From: Roseivirga ehrenbergii
GTDB lineage: Bacteria; Bacteroidota; Bacteroidia; Cytophagales; Cyclobacteriaceae
NCBI RefSeq assembly: GCF_001593005.1
Contig: NZ_LQZQ01000045.1
Span: 1 to 64,000 of the forward strand
Direction of reading: 5' to 3'
Length of the DNA stretch: 64,000 bases
A program made the translations under genes and the position numbers. The notes under the pieces were generated by a model. That model made no database searches and was not told the DNA's origin. It saw nothing but the letters and a program-made list of their open reading frames with translations. Of the stretch, positions 17,726-28,074 are shown one piece after another. Positions within the stretch are counted from its first letter, which is position 1. Every line of letters starts with the position of its first letter.

Positions 17726-20700
17726 TTGTTGGCAAAACAGAGAAAATTTGAATTTCAGAAGCACAGGTACTTTTTACTGTGCATTGGTATATTGGCCCTA
17801 ACGCTGATTATCGATGAAGTGATTTTTTCGGACAGGAAGAGGAGAGTAGAACCTCAAGAAACCATTTCTGACAATATTAAAACACAACTTTCAATTCTAG
17901 ACCAAGAAGTAAGGTCTGTTGAAAGCAAAGCCATTGTTGACCTAAGCAGGCTTTTCAATCGATTAGAGGTAAGTAATGAGTTTCCAATTTTTATTTATGA
18001 AAATGGAGAAGTGATCTATTGGTCTACCAACCGTTTTGTACCTAAATATGGAACCTTAGAGGGCCTATTCCAATACCGCTATTTAGAACTAGGAAACGAT
18101 AAATTCATCGTTAAGAAGACGACCATTAATAGCGCCCAAAACAGAATTGTAGAGATTTATGGCTTTCTTCCACTCAAGTCTGATGTTCCAATAACAGAAA
18201 GTTTTGCCAATACAGGACTTAATCAGAAAATCTTCGGCAAATCAAATTATGATTTAAGTGCAGATGAGAGTTTGCCTGAAAAGAATAGAATTTCCTCACA
18301 GCAAGGCGTTTACCTTTTTTCTTTTACAGGAACTGATTTAATGAAAATCGATTACCCTGTTTACTCTACAATTATTATTTTAATGTTTGCGCTAAGCATA
18401 TTTTTCTATGTTCGCTCGGCATTTTTCTATTCGGCTTTGCTCAACGATAGAGGCAAGCCTGTCTATGCGCTAGGTTTACTTGCACTAATGTTCTTTGCTT
18501 TAAGGGCACTCATGATCCGTTATGAACTGCCTTATAGTGTACGATCCTATGGCTTATTCGATCCTGTGCATTTTGCCGCAAGTTATTTTGAACCCTCACT
18601 AGGTGACCTTCTGCTTAATCAGATCAGCCTTTTGGTGGTAGTTGTGTATGGCTTTTTAAATTTTCACGATAGAAATGAGGGAACTCGGTACGATTGGAAA
18701 TTCTTTGGAATACTGGCCTTATCCATGTTCTCCTTTTATTATCTCACTTATGAACTCCATTCCATGCTTAGCAATTCGCAATGGAAGCTGGATATCGCCA
18801 AAGACAATAATCTAACAATCTATAAGCTCATCAACTACTTTGTGATTTTCATACAAGGAGTGATGTTCTTTTTGCTGACCCAACTGGCAGCAACAAGGTT
18901 TATTAACCTAAAAAATAAGACTCCTTTTCAAGTTGGTTTGGCCATCGTTTTAGTTGCTTCGTTGATATTAGGCTGGGTTTTAAAGGAAAGTCTATTTGCC
19001 TATTTGGCCATTTACATTATTTACCTGGTGTTGATTGTCCGTTTGGAATTCCCGTCTGAGATCAAAAGGCTTAGTTATAACACCTTCCTCTATTTCTTTA
19101 CGGCATCTTTCGCAGTGGCCTTGGTAAGTACCTTGGTTTTGGGTGAAGATATTAAAAAAGTGGACAGGCAAGATAAAGTGAGCATCGCCACAGAATTGCT
19201 CACTAGTAAAGATGAAACCGCAGAGTACCTGCTTGGCGAAGCGAAAAAGAAGATTGAAGATGATATACTTATTCAAACGAATATTTCAAGTGTTTTTTCG
19301 CCAAAACAGTTAATCCGACAAAGAATACGGAGGTCGTATTTGGGGGAATATTTCGATAAGTATGATATTGAAATTATGCTGTTCAACGGCTCCGGGAGAC
19401 CTATAAATAATTCCAATTCCAACGATTATTCCTCGTATAGCTTATATAGCCAAGATCAGTATCGGACCGATCAAGAAGGTGTTTATTTTTTAAGTTTTCG
19501 CTTTCCTACCATATCCAATCACTACTATGTGTTTATGGATATTGAGCGCTACAATACTGTGGTGGGACATATTATCATCCAGTTGGTTAAAAAGGAACAA
19601 TTGAACAACAGTATTCTTCCTCGTTTGCTTTTTGATGAAAGTAGTAATGTTGCAGATAACGGTCATTTCGATTATGCCCTTTTTCAAAATGGTGAAATGG
19701 TCAGTAATGTTGGTGATTTTAATTACGCTAAAGACTTTCCGAGTAACTGGAAAGATAATCCAGAGTTGTTTGGTAAAGGCTTGTTAGTGAGTGGTTATAC
19801 ACATTTAGCCGTTCAGGGAAGAGACGCTACTGAGTATTTTATTATCAGTAGCCCTGTTTATCCTACGCGCTTTATGATTACCAATTTCTCGCTATTCTTT
19901 CTCTTTATAGTGGGAATGATCATCTTGGTTTTCTTAGCCAGTGCTTTGTTTTATAACCTCAGAAAACGAACGGTAACTATTGCCGCTAAAGTTCAAATTC
20001 TGCTGAATTTTGCGTTTTTCCTTCCACTTATTATTGTAAGTATTGTTGTACTCAGACTGGTAAACGAAACGGTAAGAAAAAACATTGAAGAGAATTACTT
20101 GGAGGTAGCTGAAAGCGCTGGCTCAAACCTAACCGTTACGCTAAAAGAGTTTTTAGACAGCCAAAGCGAGAACAATGAAACCTTAGAGAATAGGGTGGGA
20201 GAAATCAGCCAATACTCTAGGGCCGACATTAACCTATTCAACGACAAAGGAGTACTGGTTGCCACCAATCAACGAATGATTTTTGAAAATCAAATTCTCT
20301 CTCCATTCGTGAACCCTAAAGCCATGGCCGAAATTATTGAAAATCGATCAAGTGAAAGGTTGTATACAGAAAGGGTGGGCGAATTAGAGTATCAATCTAC
20401 GTATGTTGGAATAAGGTCTCAGAACAATGAATTATTGGGTATTTTGAGCATGCCGTTTTTTGAGTCGCAAACGCAGCTTAAGCGGCAGCAAACCGATATT
20501 ATTTCCAATATTCTTAATTCATTTACTTTCATTTTTATAGTGTTTGTATTGCTGTCGTTTTTGGCATCAAAAATCATTACTTATCCTTTTACTTACCTCA
20601 CCAAAAGAATCAAGGCTACCACTTTTTCCAATATTAATGAGCCTTTGGAATGGAGTGCTGAAGATGAAATTGGGCTGATGGTACGTGAGTACAATCGCAT

Positions 20701-21412
20701 GTTGGTGAACTTGGAACGAAGTAAAAAGGAGTTGGCCATGAGCGAAAAAGAAAGTGCTTGGCGTGAAATGGCACAGCAAGTAGCACATGAGATTAAGAAT
20801 CCACTCACTCCGATGAAACTCAAATTACAGCATCTGAAAAGAGTGCTCACCGAGGGTAAAGGGCTGAACCAAGATTTCAATAAACCAATTGATAGTATTT
20901 TAAACCAAGTTGAATCACTTAGCGATATAGCTACATCCTTTTCGTCTTTCGCAAAAATGCCAGTTCCAAGAAACGAAAGGCTGGATTTGGCGGATTCATT
21001 GCGTAAAGTAGTACGCCTGTTCAAGGCCGATGACGAAGTGGAAATTACTCCGAATATTCCTAGAAACCCCGTTTGGATTGAAGGAGATGCCAATCTGTTG
21101 GGTAGAATTTTCAACAACTTAATCCTGAATGCGCTGCAAGCCATGCCAGAAGGGCGCGTGGCAAAGCTCGAAATCAGCCTGGAGGAAACCCATTCTAAAG
21201 CGATTATTAGCGTGAAGGATAATGGTTTTGGAATTCCAGAGGAAATTCAAGACAAAATTTTTATCCCTAAATTTAGTACAAAGGTTGAAGGCTCTGGAAT
21301 CGGTTTGGCCATTGCCAAACGAGGGGTAGAGCATGCAGGAGGGAGTATATGGTTCGAAACTGTGGCAGACGTGGGTACCACATTCTTCTTAGAGTTTCCA
21401 TTAAGCGATTAA
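17726..21412 (+). CDS. Very large multi-pass membrane sensor histidine kinase
   Basis: A 1228-residue kinase. Order: helix 1 (about 14-32); an extracytoplasmic domain to about 205; about eight closely spaced helices (to about 470); a second exposed domain; helices near 715-740 and 755-785; a third exposed domain to about 930; a last helix; a HAMP-like region; a HisKA domain with phospho-acceptor His1021 in HEIKNPLTPMK; and an ATPase domain with N-box NLILNALQAMPEG, DNGFGIP and GSGIGLAIAKR. The C-terminal part resembles NtrY. The start must be TTG (17726, or 17729); there is no ATG or GTG between the upstream in-frame stop and the first helix. No response regulator gene is adjacent. The next gene starts three bases after the stop. 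Confidence 0.88.
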   Translation: MLAKQRKFEFQKHRYFLLCIGILALTLIIDEVIFSDRKRRVEPQETISDNIKTQLSILDQEVRSVESKAIVDLSRLFNRLEVSNEFPIFIYENGEVIYWSTNRFVPKYGTLEGLFQYRYLELGNDKFIVKKTTINSAQNRIVEIYGFLPLKSDVPITESFANTGLNQKIFGKSNYDLSADESLPEKNRISSQQGVYLFSFTGTDLMKIDYPVYSTIIILMFALSIFFYVRSAFFYSALLNDRGKPVYALGLLALMFFALRALMIRYELPYSVRSYGLFDPVHFAASYFEPSLGDLLLNQISLLVVVVYGFLNFHDRNEGTRYDWKFFGILALSMFSFYYLTYELHSMLSNSQWKLDIAKDNNLTIYKLINYFVIFIQGVMFFLLTQLAATRFINLKNKTPFQVGLAIVLVASLILGWVLKESLFAYLAIYIIYLVLIVRLEFPSEIKRLSYNTFLYFFTASFAVALVSTLVLGEDIKKVDRQDKVSIATELLTSKDETAEYLLGEAKKKIEDDILIQTNISSVFSPKQLIRQRIRRSYLGEYFDKYDIEIMLFNGSGRPINNSNSNDYSSYSLYSQDQYRTDQEGVYFLSFRFPTISNHYYVFMDIERYNTVVGHIIIQLVKKEQLNNSILPRLLFDESSNVADNGHFDYALFQNGEMVSNVGDFNYAKDFPSNWKDNPELFGKGLLVSGYTHLAVQGRDATEYFIISSPVYPTRFMITNFSLFFLFIVGMIILVFLASALFYNLRKRTVTIAAKVQILLNFAFFLPLIIVSIVVLRLVNETVRKNIEENYLEVAESAGSNLTVTLKEFLDSQSENNETLENRVGEISQYSRADINLFNDKGVLVATNQRMIFENQILSPFVNPKAMAEIIENRSSERLYTERVGELEYQSTYVGIRSQNNELLGILSMPFFESQTQLKRQQTDIISNILNSFTFIFIVFVLLSFLASKIITYPFTYLTKRIKATTFSNINEPLEWSAEDEIGLMVREYNRMLVNLERSKKELAMSEKESAWREMAQQVAHEIKNPLTPMKLKLQHLKRVLTEGKGLNQDFNKPIDSILNQVESLSDIATSFSSFAKMPVPRNERLDLADSLRKVVRLFKADDEVEITPNIPRNPVWIEGDANLLGRIFNNLILNALQAMPEGRVAKLEISLEETHSKAIISVKDNGFGIPEEIQDKIFIPKFSTKVEGSGIGLAIAKRGVEHAGGSIWFETVADVGTTFFLEFPLSD

Positions 21413-21414
21413 TA

Positions 21415-24400
21415 GTGTTGCGTGGCATATTTATTTGTATTTGCTTAATCCTCTTTGGGCCATTGCTTTTTGCCCAAACAGAAGAACAGTGCAAATGGGT
21501 GAAAACTGACGGTAAACCAATCGTGCTCGATTCGCTTACTGCCATTCCTGAATCCATAAAAGTGGCGCAATTAGAGGGGCAAAATATCCAATTCAACTTT
21601 CAATTAAATACCAATACCATCAGTATTTCTTATCCTACATTGGATTCGGTTATCGTTTGTTTCCGCACTTTGCCCTATGATTTACATACCAAACGCGCGA
21701 ATAAAACACTGGCCATTTATGACTCTACTGCCTTGTTCAAAGATGCCATTCGTTACCAGCAAAAATTGGCCATGCCGAAACGCGAAGAAGCTTTTTCTAC
21801 CCAAAACATTTCAAAAACAGGGAGTATTACTCGTGGAATTTCCTTCGGGAATAAACAGGATGTGTTTGTGAATTCTTCCCTAAATCTGCAGATGGAGGGG
21901 CAGTTGACAGAAAATGTGAATTTACGTGCAGTAATTACCGATAGAAATGTGCCTTTTCAGCCAGAAGGAAACACGCAACAACTACAAGATTTCGACAATA
22001 TTTTCATTCAGCTTTATAACGATAAATGGTCATTAACAGCCGGTGATGTAGTGCTCAAGAATGGAGCTTCCAACTTTTTGCGCTACTACAAAAATGTTCA
22101 GGGAGCGCAATTTAAAACGGCATACGAAATGGCGAATGGCTTTAAGGCGGAAACCACTTTTGCGGCCTCAGTAGCCAAAGGCCGGTTTGCCTCCATCAAT
22201 GTGGATCCTATAGAAGGCGTCCTCGGACCTTATCGAGTTCGAGGGCCAAACAATGAGCGTTTCATCATTGTAATAGCAGGTTCTGAAAAAGTATTTGTAG
22301 ATGGAGAAGAACTCACCCGTGGTTTTGATAATGATTATGTGATCGATTATAATTTGGGCGAAGTTACTTTCACCAACAAAGTGCTCATTACCAAATTCAG
22401 TAGAATTAGGATTGATTTTGAGTTTTCAGACCAAAACTATTCGCGTTCTATTTTTCAAGCCAGTCACTACCAATCCAACGATAAACTCGATTTCTCTTTT
22501 AACTATTATGGGGAGAAGGATAATCGAAATCAACCGTTGGCTTTTGATTTGAGTTTGGAAGAAAAACGAATTTTAGCCGATGCGGGCGATGATCTGAATC
22601 AAGCCTTTACATCTCGTGTAGATAGCCTTGAATACAGGCCAGATATTGTCCTTTATCGAAAAACAATTGGCACGGATAATTTGGGAAATGAATTCGATAT
22701 TTTTCAATATTCCACCAATCCAGATTCTGCCTTTTTCAATGTCCAGTTTACTTTGCTAGGGCAAGGTAGTGGTAATTACGTGTTAATTAACTCTACCACC
22801 AACGGACGAATTTATAAATGGGTAGCGCCTGTAAATGGCCAGCTGCAAGGAGATTATGAACCCATTTCGCTACTAAATGCGCCCAACCAAAAGCAAATGG
22901 TTACGCTCGGTGCGGGTGCCAAGTTAAATCAATATGATAAACTTAGTGGCGAAGTAGCTTTCTCTAAAAACGACCTCAATCTATTATCAGATTTGGATGC
23001 AGAGGATGATAGAGGAATGGCCTATAAGCTCATCTATGAATCTGTAAACCGACCCGTAAAAGGGCTCGAAGGCTATAAGTTCAATGCAGGTGCTTCATAC
23101 GAATTCAATAACGATGCGTTCTCATTTATCGACCGTGTGCGGTATATAGAATTTGATCGCGATTGGAGTTTCAATGCCACTGATTTTGAAGAACAATTTG
23201 CCGAGAATATTCTGGAGGCCAAGGCTGGTTTGCAGAAGGATGCCCTCAATAATATAGATTATCGGTTTGTGAGAAGAAAAAGAGGAGAGGCCGTAGATGG
23301 TTTTCAGCAATACTTTAAAGGAGCAAAAGAGCTCGGTATTTTTAGACTAAAAGTAGATGCTTTTTCTATGAATAATGATCAGCAAATCTTGTATTCAGAA
23401 TGGCAAAGGTTATCCACCGATTTGTCTATTCGTTCCAAGTGGTTAATTCCGGGCTACCGTTATCAAGTAGATCGAAATGAGGTTTTTAACACCACTACGG
23501 ATGAAATTGTACGGTCTTCAATGAATTTTGAAGCACATACTTTCTATTTGAAAAATGATGAAAGCCTTACCACGAACTATGGAGTTGAATACCAAGTTCG
23601 GGAAGATAGAACACCATTCAACGGTGAGCTGATTAACAGCAATAGATCAGAAACTTGGTCTGCGTTTTTCAATACTGAAATAGATGAAACTCAAACCCTA
23701 CGAACCCTTTTCACTTACCGAGATTTAGAAAATTTAAACCAAACCGGAGAGGATAGGAATGACCGCACCATCATGGGACGAGTGGATTGGTTGGGGAATT
23801 TCTTCGATCGTTCAATTCAGTCAGAACTTTCGTATAACCTGGCCAATAGCCGTGAGCTCCGTAGAGAGTTTATCTTTATTCAGGTACCAACTGGAGAAGG
23901 AACACATACTTGGCGTGACGATAATAATGATGGGGTACAAGACCTAAATGAATTCTACATTGCTGTAAACCCCGATGAAAAGAACTATGCCAAGATTTTT
24001 GTACCCACCGATAATTATGAAGAGGCTTTTAATACCAACATCAGCTATCGCTTAAGAATGAAAACGCCCAATACTTGGTTTGAAGAAGGAGGGTTGAAAA
24101 AGCTCTTGGCACGTTTTACCAATACAACGGCCTATACGTTGAACTCTAAAATCACAGACGAAGATTTAGCTTCCAGACTTTGGCCTATAAACGTGGCAGA
24201 TGATATGATTTTATCTTCCAGGCAAACCCTGCGTTCGACCCTCTTTTTTAATCAATCTAGAGCGGCCTTTGCGGCTGATTTAGGCTTTGCGCAGCAAGAG
24301 AATCGACAACTATTGTTGAATGGCTTTGAGCGTATTGATAATGACGAATTGAGAGCTCATGTCCGTTGGAATGTGAACTACCAAACTAATCTCGATCTTA

Positions 24401-24867
24401 CTTTTATTTCTGGCGAAAGAGCAAGTAATTCGGATGTACTTACCCAAAGAAATTACCTGATTCAGAGCAAGGTTTATCAGCCGGCAATTTCATGGCAGCC
24501 TAGCAATTTTTTCAGACTCACGACCACTTATGCCAATAAAGAAAAGAAGAATGTTTTTTCTGAAAACAGTAATGAAGGCTCTAAAATCAATGAATTCTCA
24601 ATTGACACTCGTTTTTCTAAAGCGGCTAAAACTACCTTGAGTGCCAATTTCAAGTACATTAATATTGATTTTACTGGGCAAGAAAACTCACCTACTGGTT
24701 ACGAACTATTAGAAGCGCTTCGGCCAGGTCGTAACCTTACCTGGAACCTGAACTGGCAACAGAAAGTTGGAAATGGACTCCAATTGCTTCTTCGTTATGA
24801 TGCCCGTAAATCAGAAGGCAATCCAATTGTGCATTTAGGCAGGGTTCAGATATCTGCTTTGTTTTAG
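21415..24867 (+). CDS. Predicted outer-membrane or secreted beta-rich protein, family not recognised
   Basis: From GTG at 21415 (or TTG at 21418) the protein has about 1150 residues and a signal peptide ending LLFAQ. The longer frame from 21349 lies within the kinase gene and would bury the signal peptide. The body is rich in alternating aromatic/polar beta-strand-like sequence, for example SLNLQMEGQLTENVNLRAV and ARFTNTTAYTLNSKI, and a calcium-binding-like DDNNDGVQDLNEF near residue 835. The C-terminus ends in hydrophobic strands (LHLGRVQISALF minus the first residue is the last strand), as in outer-membrane barrels. I do not recognise a named family. It is probably co-transcribed with the kinase (two bases between stop and GTG). 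Confidence 0.75.
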   Translation: MLRGIFICICLILFGPLLFAQTEEQCKWVKTDGKPIVLDSLTAIPESIKVAQLEGQNIQFNFQLNTNTISISYPTLDSVIVCFRTLPYDLHTKRANKTLAIYDSTALFKDAIRYQQKLAMPKREEAFSTQNISKTGSITRGISFGNKQDVFVNSSLNLQMEGQLTENVNLRAVITDRNVPFQPEGNTQQLQDFDNIFIQLYNDKWSLTAGDVVLKNGASNFLRYYKNVQGAQFKTAYEMANGFKAETTFAASVAKGRFASINVDPIEGVLGPYRVRGPNNERFIIVIAGSEKVFVDGEELTRGFDNDYVIDYNLGEVTFTNKVLITKFSRIRIDFEFSDQNYSRSIFQASHYQSNDKLDFSFNYYGEKDNRNQPLAFDLSLEEKRILADAGDDLNQAFTSRVDSLEYRPDIVLYRKTIGTDNLGNEFDIFQYSTNPDSAFFNVQFTLLGQGSGNYVLINSTTNGRIYKWVAPVNGQLQGDYEPISLLNAPNQKQMVTLGAGAKLNQYDKLSGEVAFSKNDLNLLSDLDAEDDRGMAYKLIYESVNRPVKGLEGYKFNAGASYEFNNDAFSFIDRVRYIEFDRDWSFNATDFEEQFAENILEAKAGLQKDALNNIDYRFVRRKRGEAVDGFQQYFKGAKELGIFRLKVDAFSMNNDQQILYSEWQRLSTDLSIRSKWLIPGYRYQVDRNEVFNTTTDEIVRSSMNFEAHTFYLKNDESLTTNYGVEYQVREDRTPFNGELINSNRSETWSAFFNTEIDETQTLRTLFTYRDLENLNQTGEDRNDRTIMGRVDWLGNFFDRSIQSELSYNLANSRELRREFIFIQVPTGEGTHTWRDDNNDGVQDLNEFYIAVNPDEKNYAKIFVPTDNYEEAFNTNISYRLRMKTPNTWFEEGGLKKLLARFTNTTAYTLNSKITDEDLASRLWPINVADDMILSSRQTLRSTLFFNQSRAAFAADLGFAQQENRQLLLNGFERIDNDELRAHVRWNVNYQTNLDLTFISGERASNSDVLTQRNYLIQSKVYQPAISWQPSNFFRLTTTYANKEKKNVFSENSNEGSKINEFSIDTRFSKAAKTTLSANFKYINIDFTGQENSPTGYELLEALRPGRNLTWNLNWQQKVGNGLQLLLRYDARKSEGNPIVHLGRVQISALF

Positions 24868-24927
24868 AATTAGTTTTCAAAACAAAATACCCTATTTTTA
24901 ACGTTGTAAGCATAAAACAAAATAGCT

Positions 24928-26061
24928 ATGTCCTTTATTAAACCTCTTTTCGCACTTGCAATTTTCTTCACTCTTTCATGTGATGCTCAAACCACCAGTG
25001 GACCACTTGAAATCACGGAACCCACTCAAGCCAGTGATTTAGTGCCTGAGTTGGTAACAGACGAATTAAGTAATCCATGGGGAATGGCTTTTCTTCCTGA
25101 TGGTAAAATATTGGTTACTGAGAAAGCAGGAACTATTGTCTTGATTGAGAATGGTAAGGTGGTGAACAAGGAAGTTTCAGGAGGGCCTCAAAGCACAACA
25201 AGAGGACAAGGTGGACTATTGGATATCGAGCTTCATCCTGATTTTGAATCGAATAAATGGGTCTACTTTACTTTTGCCAGTGCAGAAGGTGAGGGTGACG
25301 GAGCAATGACAGCCCTTTCAAGAGCAAAATGGAACGGCTCTTCTTTTGATAATCACGAAGTGCTTTACAAGGGTTCACCTAACACAAGAGCGGGTCAGCA
25401 TTTCGGAAGTAGAATAGCCTTCGATGCCCAAAATCATGTTTACTTTTCGATTGGCGACCGAGGTAATCGGGATGTAAACCCTCAAGATATTACACGTGAT
25501 GGAGGGAAGGTCTATCGATTGAATGATGACGGTTCAATTCCTTCAGACAACCCTTTTGTGAATACGGCTAACGCAAAAACAGCGATTTACTCTTACGGCC
25601 ATAGAAACCCTCAAGGTTTGGCAACCAACCCAAAAACGGGTGACATTTGGGAACATGAGCATGGCCCACAAGGAGGAGACGAGGTAAATATTATTGGAAA
25701 GGGAAAGAATTACGGTTGGCCAGTGATTACCTACGGTGAAAATTATGGTGGTGGTGCGATTACAGATAAAACGGCAATGGAAGGGATGGAACAGCCCGTT
25801 ACTTATTGGGTGCCGTCAATTGCTCCTTGCGGAATGGCCTTTGTTCAGAATGCTAAATATGCGGGCTGGGATGGCGATTTAATTGTTGGTTCATTGAAGT
25901 TCAGTTATTTGGTGCGTTGCGTAATCGAAAACGATAAAGTGGTAAGACAAGAAAAAATTGCCGAAGGCATTGGTCGTGTACGTAATGTAGAAATGGGTAA
26001 CGATGGCTATTTGTATGTTGGTGTAGAAGGAAAAGGACTTTATAGATTGGTGCAGAAGTAA
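24928..26061 (+). CDS. PQQ-dependent aldose sugar dehydrogenase-like protein
   Basis: A 377-residue protein of the glucose/sorbosone dehydrogenase family (six-bladed propeller, relatives of soluble glucose dehydrogenase and YliI). A lipoprotein-like signal ends FTLSC (Cys18). Family motifs are NPWGMAFLPDGKILVTEK (near 49), the likely catalytic His in RAGQHFGSRIAF, GDRGNRDVNPQ, SYGHRNPQGLA and EHEHGPQGGDEVN. It should oxidise sugars at the cell envelope and needs PQQ. No PQQ synthesis genes are in the window. It converges on the next gene with 13 bases between stops. Confidence 0.85.
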   Translation: MSFIKPLFALAIFFTLSCDAQTTSGPLEITEPTQASDLVPELVTDELSNPWGMAFLPDGKILVTEKAGTIVLIENGKVVNKEVSGGPQSTTRGQGGLLDIELHPDFESNKWVYFTFASAEGEGDGAMTALSRAKWNGSSFDNHEVLYKGSPNTRAGQHFGSRIAFDAQNHVYFSIGDRGNRDVNPQDITRDGGKVYRLNDDGSIPSDNPFVNTANAKTAIYSYGHRNPQGLATNPKTGDIWEHEHGPQGGDEVNIIGKGKNYGWPVITYGENYGGGAITDKTAMEGMEQPVTYWVPSIAPCGMAFVQNAKYAGWDGDLIVGSLKFSYLVRCVIENDKVVRQEKIAEGIGRVRNVEMGNDGYLYVGVEGKGLYRLVQK

Positions 26062-26074
26062 GGCTCACCAAAAT

Positions 26075-27481
26075 CTACTTTTCAATTAGTTGCTTTTCGA
26101 TAATCTCCAAAAGCAGATCAATTTCCTTTTTATGGGTTCTGAATGAAAGCACGGCTACACGCATGTAGAATTGGCCATTGAGCGTGGTGGAAGAAATGAA
26201 AATTCTTCCGTCTTGGTGTATGGCTTTGACAATGGCTGCATTGAATTCATTGGCATCTTTATCCTTGGGCAGAAACCTAAAAATTACGGTTGAAAGTACT
26301 GGGGCTGGCCCTACTTCAAAGCCCATTGCTTTAATCTTGGTATAGAAATACTGCGCCAATTCCATTTTCTCTTCCAAACAAGCTTTAAATGGGCCGATAC
26401 CATGAAGCTTAAGCGGTAACCACATGCGCATACCCCTAAAATGCTTGCTCAATTCTGGAGAAAGCTCAGCTGGCGACATTTCATCCTGATGCATTTTAGT
26501 GTCTTGCATATAATTGGCTTCATAGCTATTGGCAGCGGCCAAATGCTCAATATTTTTGATCAAAACAATGCCAGAACCATAGGGGAGGAACAAGCCTTTA
26601 TGTGGGTCGAGAATAACGGAATCAGCTTTTTCAATGCCGCTCATTACTTCCTTACCCTGCGCTGTCAATTGGAAGAAACCGCCATAGGCAGCATCTACAT
26701 GAAACCATAAATCATGCTCTTCCGCAATACTGGCAATGGCGTTAAGCGGGTCAACTGCGCCAACATCCGTAGAGCCTGCATTGGCAATAATTAAAAAGGG
26801 CTGAAGGCCTTGTTTTTGATCTTCTAGCACCTGAGTGTTTAGTTTTTCTGGAATAATCCGATAATCTTCATCCAAATCAATAATGCGCAAGATGCATTCG
26901 CTCAAACCACAAAGCTTAATAGCTTTTTGCAAACTATGATGCGTTTGTTGGCTGGTATAGATTACCGTTGACTCAAGGTCTTTCCCTTTTAGCTTTTTAG
27001 CTTCTCTCGCTGTCGAAATAGCGATGAGGTTAGCAATGCTTCCGCCCGAAGTTAAATTGCCTCCAAAGCGCCCTGTATAGCCAATCAGCTTTGCTGCCCA
27101 ATCGATCAGTGCATTCTCCATGCGCACCGCTCCCGGGGAAGCATAAAATACACCTGCGTAACGATTGGAAACTGCAGCCAAATAATCACCCAAAGCCGAT
27201 TCATAAATTCCGCCACCAGGTATATAACCCAGATGGCCTCCAGAAGCTGGGTTCAGGCCGGGTTTATCTACTCTTACAGCAATAAAAGGAAGAATGTCCT
27301 CAATAGGGTGGTTCTGCTCATCAATATCAAAGAAACTGTCTTGATCCTTTTTTTCATAACTATCATATTCGTAAGCCTTTCTATTTTCAAGGCTATTCAA
27401 AAAGTCTTCCGCATATTCAATTACCGATTTTTGTAAAGAAAGTCTTTGATCTGCGTTGGTCTCTAAAGAAGTTAAATTCAT
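26075..27481 (-). CDS. Pyridoxal-phosphate-dependent amino acid decarboxylase (group II)
   Basis: A 468-residue enzyme of the aromatic-L-amino-acid/glutamate decarboxylase fold. The PLP Lys295 is in DPHKGLFLPYGSG; Asp263 of HVDAAYGGF contacts the cofactor; GGNLTSGGSIANL binds the phosphate and NAGSTDVGAVD is a conserved loop. The reaction is loss of CO2 from an amino acid, but the substrate cannot be read from sequence with confidence. It appears monocistronic. The start ATG is at the first Met of the frame, preceded by a normal leader. Confidence 0.88.
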   Translation of the reverse strand: MNLTSLETNADQRLSLQKSVIEYAEDFLNSLENRKAYEYDSYEKKDQDSFFDIDEQNHPIEDILPFIAVRVDKPGLNPASGGHLGYIPGGGIYESALGDYLAAVSNRYAGVFYASPGAVRMENALIDWAAKLIGYTGRFGGNLTSGGSIANLIAISTAREAKKLKGKDLESTVIYTSQQTHHSLQKAIKLCGLSECILRIIDLDEDYRIIPEKLNTQVLEDQKQGLQPFLIIANAGSTDVGAVDPLNAIASIAEEHDLWFHVDAAYGGFFQLTAQGKEVMSGIEKADSVILDPHKGLFLPYGSGIVLIKNIEHLAAANSYEANYMQDTKMHQDEMSPAELSPELSKHFRGMRMWLPLKLHGIGPFKACLEEKMELAQYFYTKIKAMGFEVGPAPVLSTVIFRFLPKDKDANEFNAAIVKAIHQDGRIFISSTTLNGQFYMRVAVLSFRTHKKEIDLLLEIIEKQLIEK

Positions 27482-27582
27482 TGCCGATGGTTCTCTTAGG
27501 TATAGCTGCCACTAAAGTAAGGCTATAATAGTAGACTTAGAAGTTTTTTGAGTGACCTTAATACATCGCAGTTTAAATCAAC

Positions 27583-28047
27583 TTATAGCCAAAAAGGATC
27601 TTCATTATTTTCCTTGAATGTAACTGAATCATGCATTTCGGTCATTTGCGCTAGCTGTTCGGGAGTTGCTATGTCTTGAATTTCGGGAAAAAGTACCCGT
27701 TCTTCAAAGCGGATATGGCTTTCCAACTCTTCCTCAATTCTGTTGAGGTTGCGGGCAATGTCTTCTTTATCTTCAAAAAGCCGAGCAAGCCTTCTGTGTT
27801 CCGCCATGGCTTTTTTGATGTGCTCATGTTCTTCTCCCAACATGGGGAAGATGAATTTCTCCTCGTCTGAAAAATGAGGAATGAGATGGGTTTTATAAAA
27901 CCAGTCAGCATAAGTTTTTATCCTCATTGGATCAACTTTAGAAAGAAAGCCCTTCCGTATTTTCCAACAGAGCAATAAGCCATGGTGGTGTTCGCGGCTG
28001 AAAGGTTGGAGTGCTTTGTGTCGTTTCAGAGGTTTTCTTTCTTCCAT
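27583..28047 (-). CDS. Hemerythrin-domain protein
   Basis: A 154-residue soluble protein with the hemerythrin four-helix pattern of metal ligands: HHHGLLL, HFSDEEKFIFPML, HEHIKKAMAEH, and HIRFEERVLFPEI. It should bind a di-iron site that senses or stores O2 or NO. It lies 129 bases downstream of the RIC gene on the same strand, so it belongs to the nitrosative/iron-repair cluster controlled by the Rrf2 regulator (inference). A stem-loop lies between the two genes. Confidence 0.85.
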   Translation of the reverse strand: MEERKPLKRHKALQPFSREHHHGLLLCWKIRKGFLSKVDPMRIKTYADWFYKTHLIPHFSDEEKFIFPMLGEEHEHIKKAMAEHRRLARLFEDKEDIARNLNRIEEELESHIRFEERVLFPEIQDIATPEQLAQMTEMHDSVTFKENNEDPFWL

Positions 28048-28074
28048 ATTTTTTCTTGTTAATAAAGAGAAATA

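Noticed and set aside
20593-21144. 183-residue minus-strand frame inside the histidine kinase
   Set aside because: It lies opposite the well-conserved HisKA/ATPase domains and its sequence resembles no protein.
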